From positions 1 through 64,000 of the forward strand of contig JADZBH010000032.1 of assembly GCA_020852175.1 (NCBI GenBank): a DNA stretch of 64,000 nt. Direction: 5' to 3'. The DNA comes from Bryobacterales bacterium (GTDB lineage: Bacteria > Acidobacteriota > Terriglobia > Bryobacterales > Bryobacteraceae). Positions within the stretch are counted from its first letter, which is position 1; each line of letters begins with the position of its first letter. Of the stretch, positions 34,422 to 42,078 are shown piece after piece. Position numbers and translations under genes: made by a program. The notes beneath the pieces are model-generated. The model was given only the letters and a program-made list of their open reading frames with translations, had not been told where the DNA came from and did no database searches.

Positions 34422-35492
34422 ATGTCGTTCGGCGACACTGTAAAGAGCTTCCTCAAGAAGCAATTCATCGACGTCATTCACTGGACCGAGCCCGAGGATG
34501 GCATCCTCGCCTGGCGCTTTCCCATGCAGGACATGGAAATCCAGAATGGCGCCAAACTCACGGTCCGCGAGTCGCAGATGGCTCTGTTTGTCAATGAAGG
34601 ACAGGCCGCCGACGCGTTTGGGCCCGGGCTGGTCACGCTCAACACGCAGACGCTGCCGTTGCTGACCAACCTGATGAATTGGGACAAGATGTTCCAGTCG
34701 CCCTTCAAAAGCGACGTGTACTTCTTTTCCACCCGCCAGCAGGTGAACCAGAAGTGGGGCACGCAGCAGCCCATTACGATTCGCGACAAGGAGTTCGGCG
34801 CCGTGCGCTTGCGCGCCTTCGGCATTTATAGCTGGCACATCGTCGATCCCAAGGCCTTCCATCAGAAGGTAAGCGGCACGCGGGACATCTACCGTTCCGC
34901 CGAAATCGAAGGCCAGTTGCGCGGCACCCTCATTGGACGCATGAGCGACGCCTTCGCCGAGAGCGGCATTCCGTTCCTCGACATGGCCGCCAACCAGCAC
35001 GAGATGAGCCAGCGCATCGGAGCCTTCCTGGCGCAATCGTTCGCCGAGATGGGGCTTGCCCTGGACAGCTTCGTCGTCGAAAACCTCTCGCTGCCCGACG
35101 AATTGCAGAAGCGGCTCGACGAGCGCATTTCGATGAACATGATCGGCGACATGGGCAAGTACACGCAATTCCAGGTGGCGCAGTCCATTCCCATCGCCGC
35201 GGCCAACGAAAGCGGGATCGCCGGCGTGGGCGCGGGCCTGGCTGCCGGCTTCGGCATGGCCGGCCAGATGACCGCCGCCCTGGGCGGCCTGGGCGCGCAA
35301 CCGCCGCAACCGCCTCAGCAGCCACCGCCCGCCGCGCCTCCGCAGGCTCCCCAAGGCGGCGCGCCGCCCGTGGCGCCCGTCGCCGGGGTGGCCGTCACGC
35401 CCGCGACGGACACCAAGTTCTGCCTGGAATGCGGCCAGCGCATTCCGCGCACTTCCAAATTCTGCACCGAGTGTGGTAAACCACAAGGCTGA
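34422..35492 (+). CDS. SPFH (Band 7-like) protein with C-terminal zinc ribbon
   Basis: The 356-aa product resembles the YdjI-type SPFH proteins: a soluble start (residues 1-25), a Band_7-like domain through about 235 with F-P-M-Q-D-M-E-I-Q-N-G-A-K-L, R-D-K-E-F-G-A-V-R-L-R-A-F-G-I-Y and S-F-V-V-E-N-L-S-L-P, then a Gly/Ala-rich and a Pro/Gln/Ala-rich linker (about 255-325). A zinc ribbon closes it, with Cys at 334, 337, 348 and 351. SPFH proteins form membrane-associated scaffolds. A strong AGGAGG lies 7 nt before ATG 34422. It is the first gene of a seven-gene operon, and its TGA overlaps the next ATG. A weak TTGAAC/TACACT promoter-like pair (34311-34342, 20-bp spacer) precedes it. Confidence 0.88.
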   Translation: MSFGDTVKSFLKKQFIDVIHWTEPEDGILAWRFPMQDMEIQNGAKLTVRESQMALFVNEGQAADAFGPGLVTLNTQTLPLLTNLMNWDKMFQSPFKSDVYFFSTRQQVNQKWGTQQPITIRDKEFGAVRLRAFGIYSWHIVDPKAFHQKVSGTRDIYRSAEIEGQLRGTLIGRMSDAFAESGIPFLDMAANQHEMSQRIGAFLAQSFAEMGLALDSFVVENLSLPDELQKRLDERISMNMIGDMGKYTQFQVAQSIPIAAANESGIAGVGAGLAAGFGMAGQMTAALGGLGAQPPQPPQQPPPAAPPQAPQGGAPPVAPVAGVAVTPATDTKFCLECGQRIPRTSKFCTECGKPQG

Positions 35493-35872
35493 TGTCCGGA
35501 TGCGAATGGGTCGTGGACGCGCGCGGCTGCGACCCAGAACCTCTACGTGATCCCGGCCGCCTGCGCCTCCTGCTGGAGCGCCTGGTGGCCGATCTGCCTT
35601 TGCATCCCGTGGGCGCGCCGCTCTGGCATCAGTTCCCCGGCGAAGGCGGCATCACGGGACTGTGCCTGCTGTCGGAATCGCACTTTGCCTGTCACAGCTT
35701 CCCCGAACACGGTTCGCTCTGCGTGAACCTGTTCTGCTGCCGTCCCCGGGCCGATTGGGACTTCGCAAGCTATCTGAAACGCGAGTTCGGCGCCTCCAGC
35801 GTGGAGGTGCGCCGCATCGAACGCGACTATGGCGGCCTCAGCGCCGCCCGGAAGGACCCGCCGGCCGCATGA
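35492..35872 (+). CDS. speD: S-adenosylmethionine decarboxylase-like protein
   Basis: The 126-aa product has the size and key pattern of bacterial proenzyme AdoMetDC (SpeD). The segment L-L-S-E-S-H-F-A-C-H-S-F-P-E-H contains the self-cleavage serine S63, which becomes the pyruvoyl group, and H68; C83 lies in L-F-C-C-R-P. These are the catalytic positions of the Thermotoga-type enzyme. It would make decarboxylated AdoMet, the aminopropyl donor used by spermidine-synthase-type enzymes such as the one six genes downstream. The loop after C83 (R-P-R-A-D-W) departs from the usual form. ATG 35492 overlaps the SPFH stop by 1 nt, and its own stop overlaps the next start (ATGA). Confidence 0.82.
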   Translation: MSGCEWVVDARGCDPEPLRDPGRLRLLLERLVADLPLHPVGAPLWHQFPGEGGITGLCLLSESHFACHSFPEHGSLCVNLFCCRPRADWDFASYLKREFGASSVEVRRIERDYGGLSAARKDPPAA

Positions 35873-36501
35873 GAACCGCCAGCAACTGCCCCCAGTGCGG
35901 AGCCCCCGTCGAGTTTCTATTCTCCAATGCCGTGCAGACCACCTGCCCGTACTGCAACTCCATCCTGGTCCGCACCGATCTCGACCTGAAGCGCGTCGGA
36001 GAAGTAAGCGACATCGCCGACAACTCCTCGCCCATCCAGCTCCGCACCGAGGGCATCTATCGCAACCGGGCCTTCCAGGTGGTGGGCCGCATCGCCTATG
36101 TCTACGAGGCCGGCAGTTGGAACGAATGGCACCTCGGTTTCCAGGATGGCAGCAGCGGCTGGCTGAGCGACGCGCAACTGGACTACGCCATCAGCTTCGC
36201 CATGAAGGAGCATCCGCGCATTCCGCCCGAGTCCAACGTCGGCCGCGGCTGGCGGATGAAAGTCCGCGAAGCCGAGTTGATGGTTACCACCATGACCAAG
36301 GCGCGTTACGGCGGCGTCGAAGGCGAACTCCCCTTCGAGTATTGGGACAAAAGCGAAATGGTCTTCGCCGACATGCGCTCGAACTCCCGCGGCTTCGCCA
36401 CCATCGACTACAGCGAGGATCCGCCCCTGTTCTTCATGGGCGAGGCCGTCGGATTCGACGATTTGAAGCTGCGCAACCTGCGCGAGTTCGAGGGCTGGTA
36501 A
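35869..36501 (+). CDS. Zinc-ribbon DUF4178 protein (first of two)
   Basis: The 210-aa product begins with a zinc ribbon (Cys 7, 10, 26 and 29, C-P-Q-C and C-P-Y-C), followed by a DUF4178 domain: I-Y-R-N-R-A-F-Q-V-V-G-R-I-A-Y near 64 and W-N-E-W-H-L-G-F-Q-D-G-S-S-G-W-L near 84. A second half has A-R-Y-G-G-V-E-G-E-L-P and F-A-T-I-D-Y-S-E near 180. No membrane segment is visible, so it is cytoplasmic and could contact the SPFH scaffold or the membrane enzyme. DUF4178 has no known biochemical activity to my knowledge. ATG 35869 forms a 4-bp overlap with the upstream stop, which fixes the start. Confidence 0.82.
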   Translation: MRTASNCPQCGAPVEFLFSNAVQTTCPYCNSILVRTDLDLKRVGEVSDIADNSSPIQLRTEGIYRNRAFQVVGRIAYVYEAGSWNEWHLGFQDGSSGWLSDAQLDYAISFAMKEHPRIPPESNVGRGWRMKVREAELMVTTMTKARYGGVEGELPFEYWDKSEMVFADMRSNSRGFATIDYSEDPPLFFMGEAVGFDDLKLRNLREFEGW

Positions 36502-36504
36502 CGC

Positions 36505-37839
36505 ATGGGCGCCTCCACCCGGCCTCGCATCCAGTCCAAAGCGCTCGAATGTCCCAACTGCGGCGGCGCGGTGCAATTGCGCGGCCTGGCGCATTCGCTG
36601 AACGCCGTCTGCCCCCAGTGCATGTCCGTGCTCGACGTGCGGCATGAACAGGTGCGCATTCTGCAAAAGTACGGCTCCAAGGCGGCTTACGCCACGCCGC
36701 TCATCCCGCTCGGCACGCGCGGAAAATTCGACGGCACGCCCTTCGAGGCCATCGGCTTCCAGGTGCGCCGCATTGTCGTCGATGGCACGCCTTACGAGTG
36801 GCGCGAATACCTGTTGTTCAACCCCTTTCAGGGCTTCCGCTATCTCTCCGAATACGACGGCCACTGGAACTACATCCGCACCGTGCCTGGCCTGCCCGCC
36901 TTCGGCGGCATCGACGGACGCAAGGCGGCCTTCTGGGAAGGGGATGGCTTCAAACACTTCCAGCACGCCCAGGCCACCACCGTGTTCGTGCTCGGCGAGT
37001 TTCCCTTCCAGGTGCGCAATGGCGACACGGCCGAGGTGGACGACTACATCGCGCCGCCCAAGGTGCTCTCCAGCGAAATCGTTCCCGGCGAGATCACCTG
37101 GTCAATCGGTGACTACCGGACCGGCGAGGAAATCTGGAAGGCGTTCCAGTTGCCCGGCGCGCCGCCGGCGGCCGCGGGCGTCTACGCCAACCAGCCCGCG
37201 CCCGCCGAGGTGAAATCCGGCTTCTGGTCGGCTCTAAGCACCGCCGTGGCGCTGGAGGCGCTGCTCTTCGTCACACTCGTCGCCTGCATGCTCTTCATGA
37301 GCGACAAGCAGGTGCTCAAGCAGAACTACTTTTTCCGCGCCAACACGCCGGGTGAGCAGTCCTTCGTCACGCCTGTTTTCGAGTTGAAAGGACGCCCCAG
37401 CAACGTCGAGGTGGATCTCGATACCAACCTGCGCCAGAACTGGGCCTATTTCAACATGGCGCTGATCAACGAGGACACCGGGCAGGCCTGGGACTTCGGC
37501 CGCGAGGTGAGCTACTACTCCGGCTCGGACTGGACCGAAGGCTCGTCGAACGACAGCGTGCGCGTCCCGTCGGTCCCCGCCGGCCGCTACTATCTGCGTG
37601 TGGAACCCGAGATGGAGGCCACGCCGACCAGCGTCTACACCACGGGACCGCGCGAAATGACGTACACGGTCACCATCCGGCGCGACGTGCCGGCTTACTG
37701 GCCGCTGCTGCTGGCCATGCTGCTCGTGCCGCTGCCCGCGCTGTTCAAACTGACCAAGAAAACCAGCTTCGAATCCATGCGCTGGGCCGAAAGCGACTAC
37801 GGTTCGGCCACCGGTGGCGGATCGGACGAGGAGGAATAA
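36505..37839 (+). CDS. Zinc-ribbon DUF4178 membrane protein (second of two)
   Basis: The 444-aa product repeats the zinc ribbon (Cys 16, 19, 36 and 39) and a DUF4178 domain (F-E-A-I-G-F-Q-V-R-R-I near 76, then E-W-R-E-Y-L-L-F-N and G-F-R-Y-L-S-E-Y-D-G-H-W). A membrane helix follows near residues 239-262, then a ~130-residue beta-sandwich-like domain (residues 268-392) that would be periplasmic, a second helix near 395-414, and an acidic, Ser/Gly-rich tail. It is therefore the member that spans the membrane and could link the cytoplasmic ribbons with an external sensor domain. It starts 3 nt after the previous stop and ends 2 nt before the next gene. Confidence 0.82.
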   Translation: MGASTRPRIQSKALECPNCGGAVQLRGLAHSLNAVCPQCMSVLDVRHEQVRILQKYGSKAAYATPLIPLGTRGKFDGTPFEAIGFQVRRIVVDGTPYEWREYLLFNPFQGFRYLSEYDGHWNYIRTVPGLPAFGGIDGRKAAFWEGDGFKHFQHAQATTVFVLGEFPFQVRNGDTAEVDDYIAPPKVLSSEIVPGEITWSIGDYRTGEEIWKAFQLPGAPPAAAGVYANQPAPAEVKSGFWSALSTAVALEALLFVTLVACMLFMSDKQVLKQNYFFRANTPGEQSFVTPVFELKGRPSNVEVDLDTNLRQNWAYFNMALINEDTGQAWDFGREVSYYSGSDWTEGSSNDSVRVPSVPAGRYYLRVEPEMEATPTSVYTTGPREMTYTVTIRRDVPAYWPLLLAMLLVPLPALFKLTKKTSFESMRWAESDYGSATGGGSDEEE

Positions 37840-37841
37840 GC

Positions 37842-38024
37842 ATGCGGCCGGGATACCTGCTCTACGGATTGCTGCTTGTCGGCGGCGCCGGCTATTACAA
37901 CTTCCGCGGCTTGAGCCTGTCGGACATAAACGAGGTGCGGAATGTGCCCAAATCGGTGCGTGACAACCCCGGTTCCTACCGGTCGCACTATGGCGGTTCT
38001 CCGCGCTACTTTGGAGGGAAATAG
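37842..38024 (+). CDS. 60-residue membrane microprotein of the polyamine operon
   Basis: The 60-aa product has one hydrophobic helix (residues 4-20, Y-L-L-Y-G-L-L-L-V-G-G-A-G-Y-Y) followed by a polar, Tyr/Asn/Arg-rich tail (V-R-D-N-P-G-S-Y-R-S-H-Y). It lacks a cleavage site and any known motif. Its position, 2 nt after the DUF4178 membrane protein and 9 nt before DUF350, suggests it is translated with the operon and may be a small structural or regulatory subunit of a membrane complex. Conservation in this position in other genomes would confirm that it is real. Confidence 0.65.
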   Translation: MRPGYLLYGLLLVGGAGYYNFRGLSLSDINEVRNVPKSVRDNPGSYRSHYGGSPRYFGGK

Positions 38025-38033
38025 GAGAGGCTT

Positions 38034-38246
38034 ATGATGGAATTCCAAATCGGCAACCTGATCAACGCCTTCGTCTACGCCCTGTTGGGCATCGTGCTGT
38101 TCGTCATCAGCTTCACCATCCTCGACAAACTCACGCCTTATGCGCTGTGGGAGGAGATTGTCGAGCACAAGAACATGGCCCTGGCCATCATGGTGGGCTT
38201 CATGTCGCTGGGCATGTGCGTCATCATCGCCGCGGCCGTGCACTAA
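38034..38246 (+). CDS. DUF350 (YjfL-type) small membrane protein
   Basis: The 70-aa product consists of two membrane helices: residues 7-31 (L-I-N-A-F-V-Y-A-L-L-G-I-V-L-F-V-I-S) and 47-68 (M-A-L-A-I-M-V-G-F-M-S-L-G-M-C-V-I-I-A). They are joined by D-K-L-T-P-Y-A-L-W-E-E-I-V-E-H-K-N. This K-L-T-P and E-x-x-x-x-K-N pattern is that of DUF350, usually found as one to four such units; a single unit must oligomerise. Members often sit near spermidine-synthase-like and envelope-stress genes. AGGAGAGG precedes two consecutive ATG codons (38034 and 38037); either could be used. Confidence 0.85.
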   Translation: MMEFQIGNLINAFVYALLGIVLFVISFTILDKLTPYALWEEIVEHKNMALAIMVGFMSLGMCVIIAAAVH

Positions 38247-38319
38247 TGTTCACGGGCGCACCACGCAGCCTTTGCGCGCGGGCGGGCGGCGCCACGGGCA
38301 CGCCGGAAACCCACGCGCC

Positions 38320-39819
38320 ATGACGGCGGCGCTGTTTCTTTCCGTCTTCCTCATCGCCGCCTGCGGGCTCATCTACGAACTGATCGCCGGCACCCTGGCC
38401 AGCTACCTGCTCGGCGACAGCATTCTCCAGTTCTCCACCATTATCGGCGCTTACCTGTTCGCCATGGGCATCGGGAGTTGGCTGTCCCGGTACCTGGGCG
38501 GCGCGCTGGTGGCCCGGTTCATCGCCATCGAACTGATGGTCGGCCTGGTCGGCGGCTTCTCCTCCACCATCCTGTTCCTGGGCTTCGCCTTCACCGAAAG
38601 CTTCCGGCTGCTGCTATATGGCGTGGTGCTGCTGGTCGGCATCCTGGTCGGGCTGGAAATCCCGCTGCTGATGCGGATTCTCAAGGAACGCTTCCAGTTC
38701 AAGGACCTCGTGGCCAACGTGCTCACGTTCGACTACCTGGGCGCCCTGGGTGCCTCCATCCTGTTCCCCATCCTCCTGGTTCCAAAACTGGGACTGGTGC
38801 GTTCGGCCCTCCTGTTCGGACTGCTGAACGCCGTGGTGGCGCTGTGGTCCACCTGGCTCTTCGCCCGTGAACTGCCCAGGAAGCATGGCCTGCGCCTGGC
38901 CTCATTCGTCGTGATCGCCCTGCTCTGCGCCGGCTTCGCGGGCGCCGACCGCATCAACACGCTCGCCGAAAGCAATCTCTACGCCGACGAGATCATCCTG
39001 ACCCGTTCCACGCGCTACCAGCGCATCGTCGTCACACGCTGGCACGACGATCTGCGGCTGTTCCTGAACTCCCACCTTCAGTTCAGTTCCCGCGACGAGT
39101 ACCGCTATCACGAAGCGCTCGTCCATCCCGGGCTGGCCGCCATCGAAGCGCCCCGGCGCGTGCTCGTCATGGGCGGCGGCGACGGCCTGGCCGTGCGTGA
39201 GATTCTCCGCTACGAAGGCGTACAGTCGATCACGCTCGTGGACCTGGACCAGGAGATGACCCACCTGTTCCGCGACCACGAACTGATGCGCTCGCTGAAC
39301 TCCGAATCGCTCCGCTCGCCGAAGGTCCGCATCGTGAACGCCGACGCCTTTGTCTGGCTCGACAAACTGCGCGAGCCGCCCTTCGATTTCGTGGTCATCG
39401 ACTTTCCCGACCCGACTAACTTCTCGCTGGGCAAACTCTACAGCACGGCCTTCTACCGCATGTTACACAAGGCTGTCCGCCCGGGCGGCATGGTGGCCGT
39501 GCAAAGCACCTCGCCCCTATTCGCCCGCCAGAGTTACTGGTGCATCGTCGAATCGATGAAGCAGTCGGGCTGGCGCGCGCTGCCCTATCACGTCTATGTG
39601 CCTTCGTTCGGGGAGTGGGGGTATGTGCTGGGAGTCACCGGGCCCTACGAACCCCCGCGGACGCTGCCCCAGGGACTTCGCTTTCTCACTCCGGCGGGCC
39701 TGGCGCAGGCCTTCGACTTCCCGCGCGACATGGAACCCGTCGAAGTCCAGCCCAACCGGTTGAATGACCAGGTGCTGGTGCGCTACTACGAAAAGGAATG
39801 GGGCGCGATCGCGCGATAA
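38320..39819 (+). CDS. Seven-TM protein with C-terminal spermidine-synthase (aminopropyltransferase) domain
   Basis: The 499-aa product has about seven membrane helices in residues 1-208, then a spermidine-synthase-type Rossmann domain (about 225-490). Visible are L-V-M-G-G-G-D-G-L-A-V-R-E near 283-294, V-D-L-D-Q near 304, I-D-F-P-D-P near 360 (the D-x-x-D-P catalytic pair), L-Y-S-T-A-F-Y and R-P-G-G-M-V-A-V-Q-S-T-S-P. It should transfer an aminopropyl group from decarboxylated AdoMet, made by the SpeD-like protein of the same operon, to an acceptor near the membrane, which is unknown. ATG 38320 starts the TM region. The 73-bp gap before it is the largest inside the operon and has no strong Shine-Dalgarno. 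Confidence 0.85.
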   Translation: MTAALFLSVFLIAACGLIYELIAGTLASYLLGDSILQFSTIIGAYLFAMGIGSWLSRYLGGALVARFIAIELMVGLVGGFSSTILFLGFAFTESFRLLLYGVVLLVGILVGLEIPLLMRILKERFQFKDLVANVLTFDYLGALGASILFPILLVPKLGLVRSALLFGLLNAVVALWSTWLFARELPRKHGLRLASFVVIALLCAGFAGADRINTLAESNLYADEIILTRSTRYQRIVVTRWHDDLRLFLNSHLQFSSRDEYRYHEALVHPGLAAIEAPRRVLVMGGGDGLAVREILRYEGVQSITLVDLDQEMTHLFRDHELMRSLNSESLRSPKVRIVNADAFVWLDKLREPPFDFVVIDFPDPTNFSLGKLYSTAFYRMLHKAVRPGGMVAVQSTSPLFARQSYWCIVESMKQSGWRALPYHVYVPSFGEWGYVLGVTGPYEPPRTLPQGLRFLTPAGLAQAFDFPRDMEPVEVQPNRLNDQVLVRYYEKEWGAIAR

Positions 39820-39857
39820 CGCCGCGACCCCGCCCCTTGCACTCAGGAGTTTAAGAG

Positions 39858-40562
39858 TTACTTTCGCCGCCGGACCAGCGCCAGCAGGCCGAGCCCGCCG
39901 CCAATCAGCGCGAAGGTGGCCGGTTCCGGAACCTCGCCCGTCACCTGCTCCACCGAACCGATGGTCATGTTGTCGAAGGCGAAAAAGTCGGTTCCCGCCA
40001 GCGTATTACCGAAAGTGACCGACGTGAAGGGATTCTCCTTGTCGATGATGCCCCAGAACATCACCGTGCCGCCAGGAGTTCCGGAAACGTCAACCACCGT
40101 CGCGTAGCCGTTGTCGAGCGTAATGGTCAGGTCGGCGCCGAAGTCGCCGATGTCCACGCCATAGAACCCGAAGGCGGCCACGGGAGAGTCGAACGTAATC
40201 ACGAAGCCGCGATCGCTCGTCTCCCAATACTTGGTCGGCGAGATGCCGTAGCGGCCAACGCCGTTCGTGGTTCCGGCCGGCGTGGATGCCACGCTACCGC
40301 CCACGCTCAGCGTGGCCGTCCCGGCGCCTGGAAACACCAGGTTCAGCGGTCCGCCCGTTCCCGTGCCGAAGCCTTCAAACGTCTCCGTGCCTACACCCGT
40401 CAACTGGGCCAGAAAATTGGTTTCCGCCCCGGTGGCATTCGGATAACTGGCCAGCGGAGTTCCTTCGCCTGCGCCAGGATCGAGCCCATAGAATACCGTG
40501 GCGCCAAACGATGGGACGGCCAGCAGTGCCGCGCATCCCAGACTTGCAATCAACTTCTTCAT
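39858..40562 (-). CDS. PEP-CTERM sorting domain protein
   Basis: The 234-aa product has a signal peptide (M-K-K-L-I-A-S-L-G-C-A-A-L-L-A-V-P to F-G-A) and ends in the PEP-CTERM anchor: V-P-E-P-A-T-F-A-L-I-G-G-G-L-G-L-L-A-L-V-R-R-R-K. Such proteins are exported, cut by exosortase and attached to or released from the outer surface, often with exopolysaccharide. The body is a beta-rich domain with F-E-G-F, F-G-F-Y-G-V-D-I-G-D-F and F-A-F-D-N-M-T-I-G, a pattern of many PEP-CTERM proteins with a jelly-roll-like fold. ATG 40562 follows GGGGGAG by about 6 nt. No exosortase gene is in the window. The polyamine operon converges on it with 38 bp between. Confidence 0.9.
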   Translation of the reverse strand: MKKLIASLGCAALLAVPSFGATVFYGLDPGAGEGTPLASYPNATGAETNFLAQLTGVGTETFEGFGTGTGGPLNLVFPGAGTATLSVGGSVASTPAGTTNGVGRYGISPTKYWETSDRGFVITFDSPVAAFGFYGVDIGDFGADLTITLDNGYATVVDVSGTPGGTVMFWGIIDKENPFTSVTFGNTLAGTDFFAFDNMTIGSVEQVTGEVPEPATFALIGGGLGLLALVRRRK

Positions 40563-40873
40563 GTGTATCTCCCCCGAGAAAGTCTTGTAACTACTCACAA
40601 ATTCACATCGTGTAGTTTGCTTGAGTAATTACCTTCACACAAGACCGCGGGCCCGGATAAAGTCCTAGTACCAGATACCGAACAACGCGGCAGTTCAGGC
40701 AAGGTACTAATGGCAAGCAGGCAGATACTTCGGAAGCTGGCCAAAACTGGACAATTCCGTACGGCGGCTGTACTAGTACAAGTCTTCCTCCACCTGTTCG
40801 CCCTCCTGGCCCTACTGCCGCCGGAAAGACGTGTCCGGCCTTTCCCCACACGGCAATCCCCGCCGGATGTAAG
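40563..40873. other. Intergenic region between divergent PEP-CTERM and oxidoreductase genes
   Basis: This 311-bp gap is the longest in the window. It is less GC-rich near the PEP-CTERM gene. It contains a perfect 12-bp palindrome TGTACTAGTACA (40769-40780) and single GTACTA/TAGTAC copies at 40666-40671 and 40704-40709. I find no convincing -35/-10 pair, coding frame or structured RNA. It must hold the promoters of both divergent genes. Confidence 0.5.
40769..40780. repeat. 12-bp palindrome with related half-sites nearby
   Basis: TGTACTAGTACA is self-complementary. Its core hexamer recurs once in each orientation, at 40666-40671 (TAGTAC) and 40704-40709 (GTACTA). Located about 105 bp upstream of the Gfo/Idh/MocA gene and 207 bp from the PEP-CTERM start, it could be a regulator binding site. 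No matching regulator is nearby. Confidence 0.3.
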
Positions 40874-42028
40874 ATGTTGCACATGCAACCCACCCGCCGT
40901 ACCGCCCTGCTCACCGCACTCTCGGCTTCCCGCATTCTGGGAGCCAACGATCGCATCCGTGTCGCCGGCATCGGCGTGGGAGGACGCGCCAGGGGCCTGC
41001 TGGAACGCGTGGTCAAGGTTCCGGGCGCCGAACTCACCACCGTCTGCGACGTCTACGAACCGCGCCTGGCGCTGTTCCCGCAGGCAGCCACCTCGCGCGA
41101 CTACCGCGCCGTGCTCGACCGCAAGGATATCGACGCCGTCGTCATCGGCTCGCCCGACCACTGGCACGTCAAGATGACGCTCGACGCCATGGCCGCCGGC
41201 AAGGATGTCTACGTGGAGAAACCGCTCACCCGCACCGTCGAGGAGGGCGACCTCATGCTGAAGGCCTATGCCTCGACCAAACAGATCGTGCAAGTGGGCT
41301 ATCAGCAGCGCAACACGGACACCTTCCTGCGCGCCAAGGAGCAGTTGGATGCCGGCGCCATCGGGCAGGTCACCATGGCGCTCACCTACTGGTATCAGAA
41401 TTACAACTTCAAAACGCCCGATTCCCTCGAAGCCGACCCTTCCAAGCTCGACTGGAACGCCTGGCTCGGCAGTGCGCCCAAGCGCCCGTTCGACAAGATG
41501 CGCTTCAAGATCTGGCGCTGGTTTTGGGACTACGGCGGCGGCACGCTGACCGACCTGTTCTCCCACTGGGTGGACAGCGTCCACTGGCTGATGGGCGAAT
41601 CGAAACCGCAACTGGTGATGGCCAGCGGCAGCGTCTATCGCAACAAACTGCTGGAGGCTCCAGACACGGTGAGCGGCTCGTGGCGCTACCCGAAGTTCAT
41701 GGTGAGCTACGAAAGCACGATGGTGACCTCCGTGGAAGACGGCGGCATCGTCTTTCGCGGCACGGGCGGCATGATGAAGGTGAACCGCTCCGAAGTGGCC
41801 GTCTATCCGGAGCAGGGCGCGCGTGGCGACCGCCTACCCGAGCCCACCTTCCGCTTCAAGGCCGTCACCGACGGCACAGCCGAACATATTACTAACTGGC
41901 TCGAATGCGTCCGTACTCGTAAGGCGCCTGCCTCGAACATCGCCGACGCCGTGGCCGCCGCGCGCGCCGCGCACTGGGGCAACCAGTCGATCCGCGAGGA
42001 AAAACCGGTGCGGCCGGGCGCCGCCTGA
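40874..42028 (+). CDS. Gfo/Idh/MocA family NAD(P)-dependent oxidoreductase
   Basis: The 384-aa product opens with a short leader containing T-R-R-T-A-L-L-T-A-L-S, which looks like a degenerate Tat signal, then a Rossmann start I-R-V-A-G-I-G-V-G-G-R-A near 29. The family signatures are present: D-Y-R-A-V-L-D, V-V-I-G-S-P-D-H-W-H, D-V-Y-V-E-K-P-L-T (E-K-P) near 116-120, V-G-Y-Q-Q-R-N and W-D-Y-G-G-G-T-L-T-D-L-F-S-H-W near 217. Such exported members act on sugars or cyclitols, probably with a tightly bound nucleotide. ATG 40874 has GGA six bases upstream; ATG 40883 is alternative. A 6-bp inverted repeat (40876-40889) spans the start. Confidence 0.88.
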   Translation: MLHMQPTRRTALLTALSASRILGANDRIRVAGIGVGGRARGLLERVVKVPGAELTTVCDVYEPRLALFPQAATSRDYRAVLDRKDIDAVVIGSPDHWHVKMTLDAMAAGKDVYVEKPLTRTVEEGDLMLKAYASTKQIVQVGYQQRNTDTFLRAKEQLDAGAIGQVTMALTYWYQNYNFKTPDSLEADPSKLDWNAWLGSAPKRPFDKMRFKIWRWFWDYGGGTLTDLFSHWVDSVHWLMGESKPQLVMASGSVYRNKLLEAPDTVSGSWRYPKFMVSYESTMVTSVEDGGIVFRGTGGMMKVNRSEVAVYPEQGARGDRLPEPTFRFKAVTDGTAEHITNWLECVRTRKAPASNIADAVAAARAAHWGNQSIREEKPVRPGAA

Positions 42029-42078
42029 GGCGGAAAAAATAGTTACAATACGGGTAGTGTAAGTTGTAGGAGGTTACG

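Noticed and set aside
34422-39819. A PspA/YjfJ gene inside the polyamine operon
   Set aside because: I looked for a coiled-coil PspA-type product because these domains are often linked with PspA, but none is encoded here.
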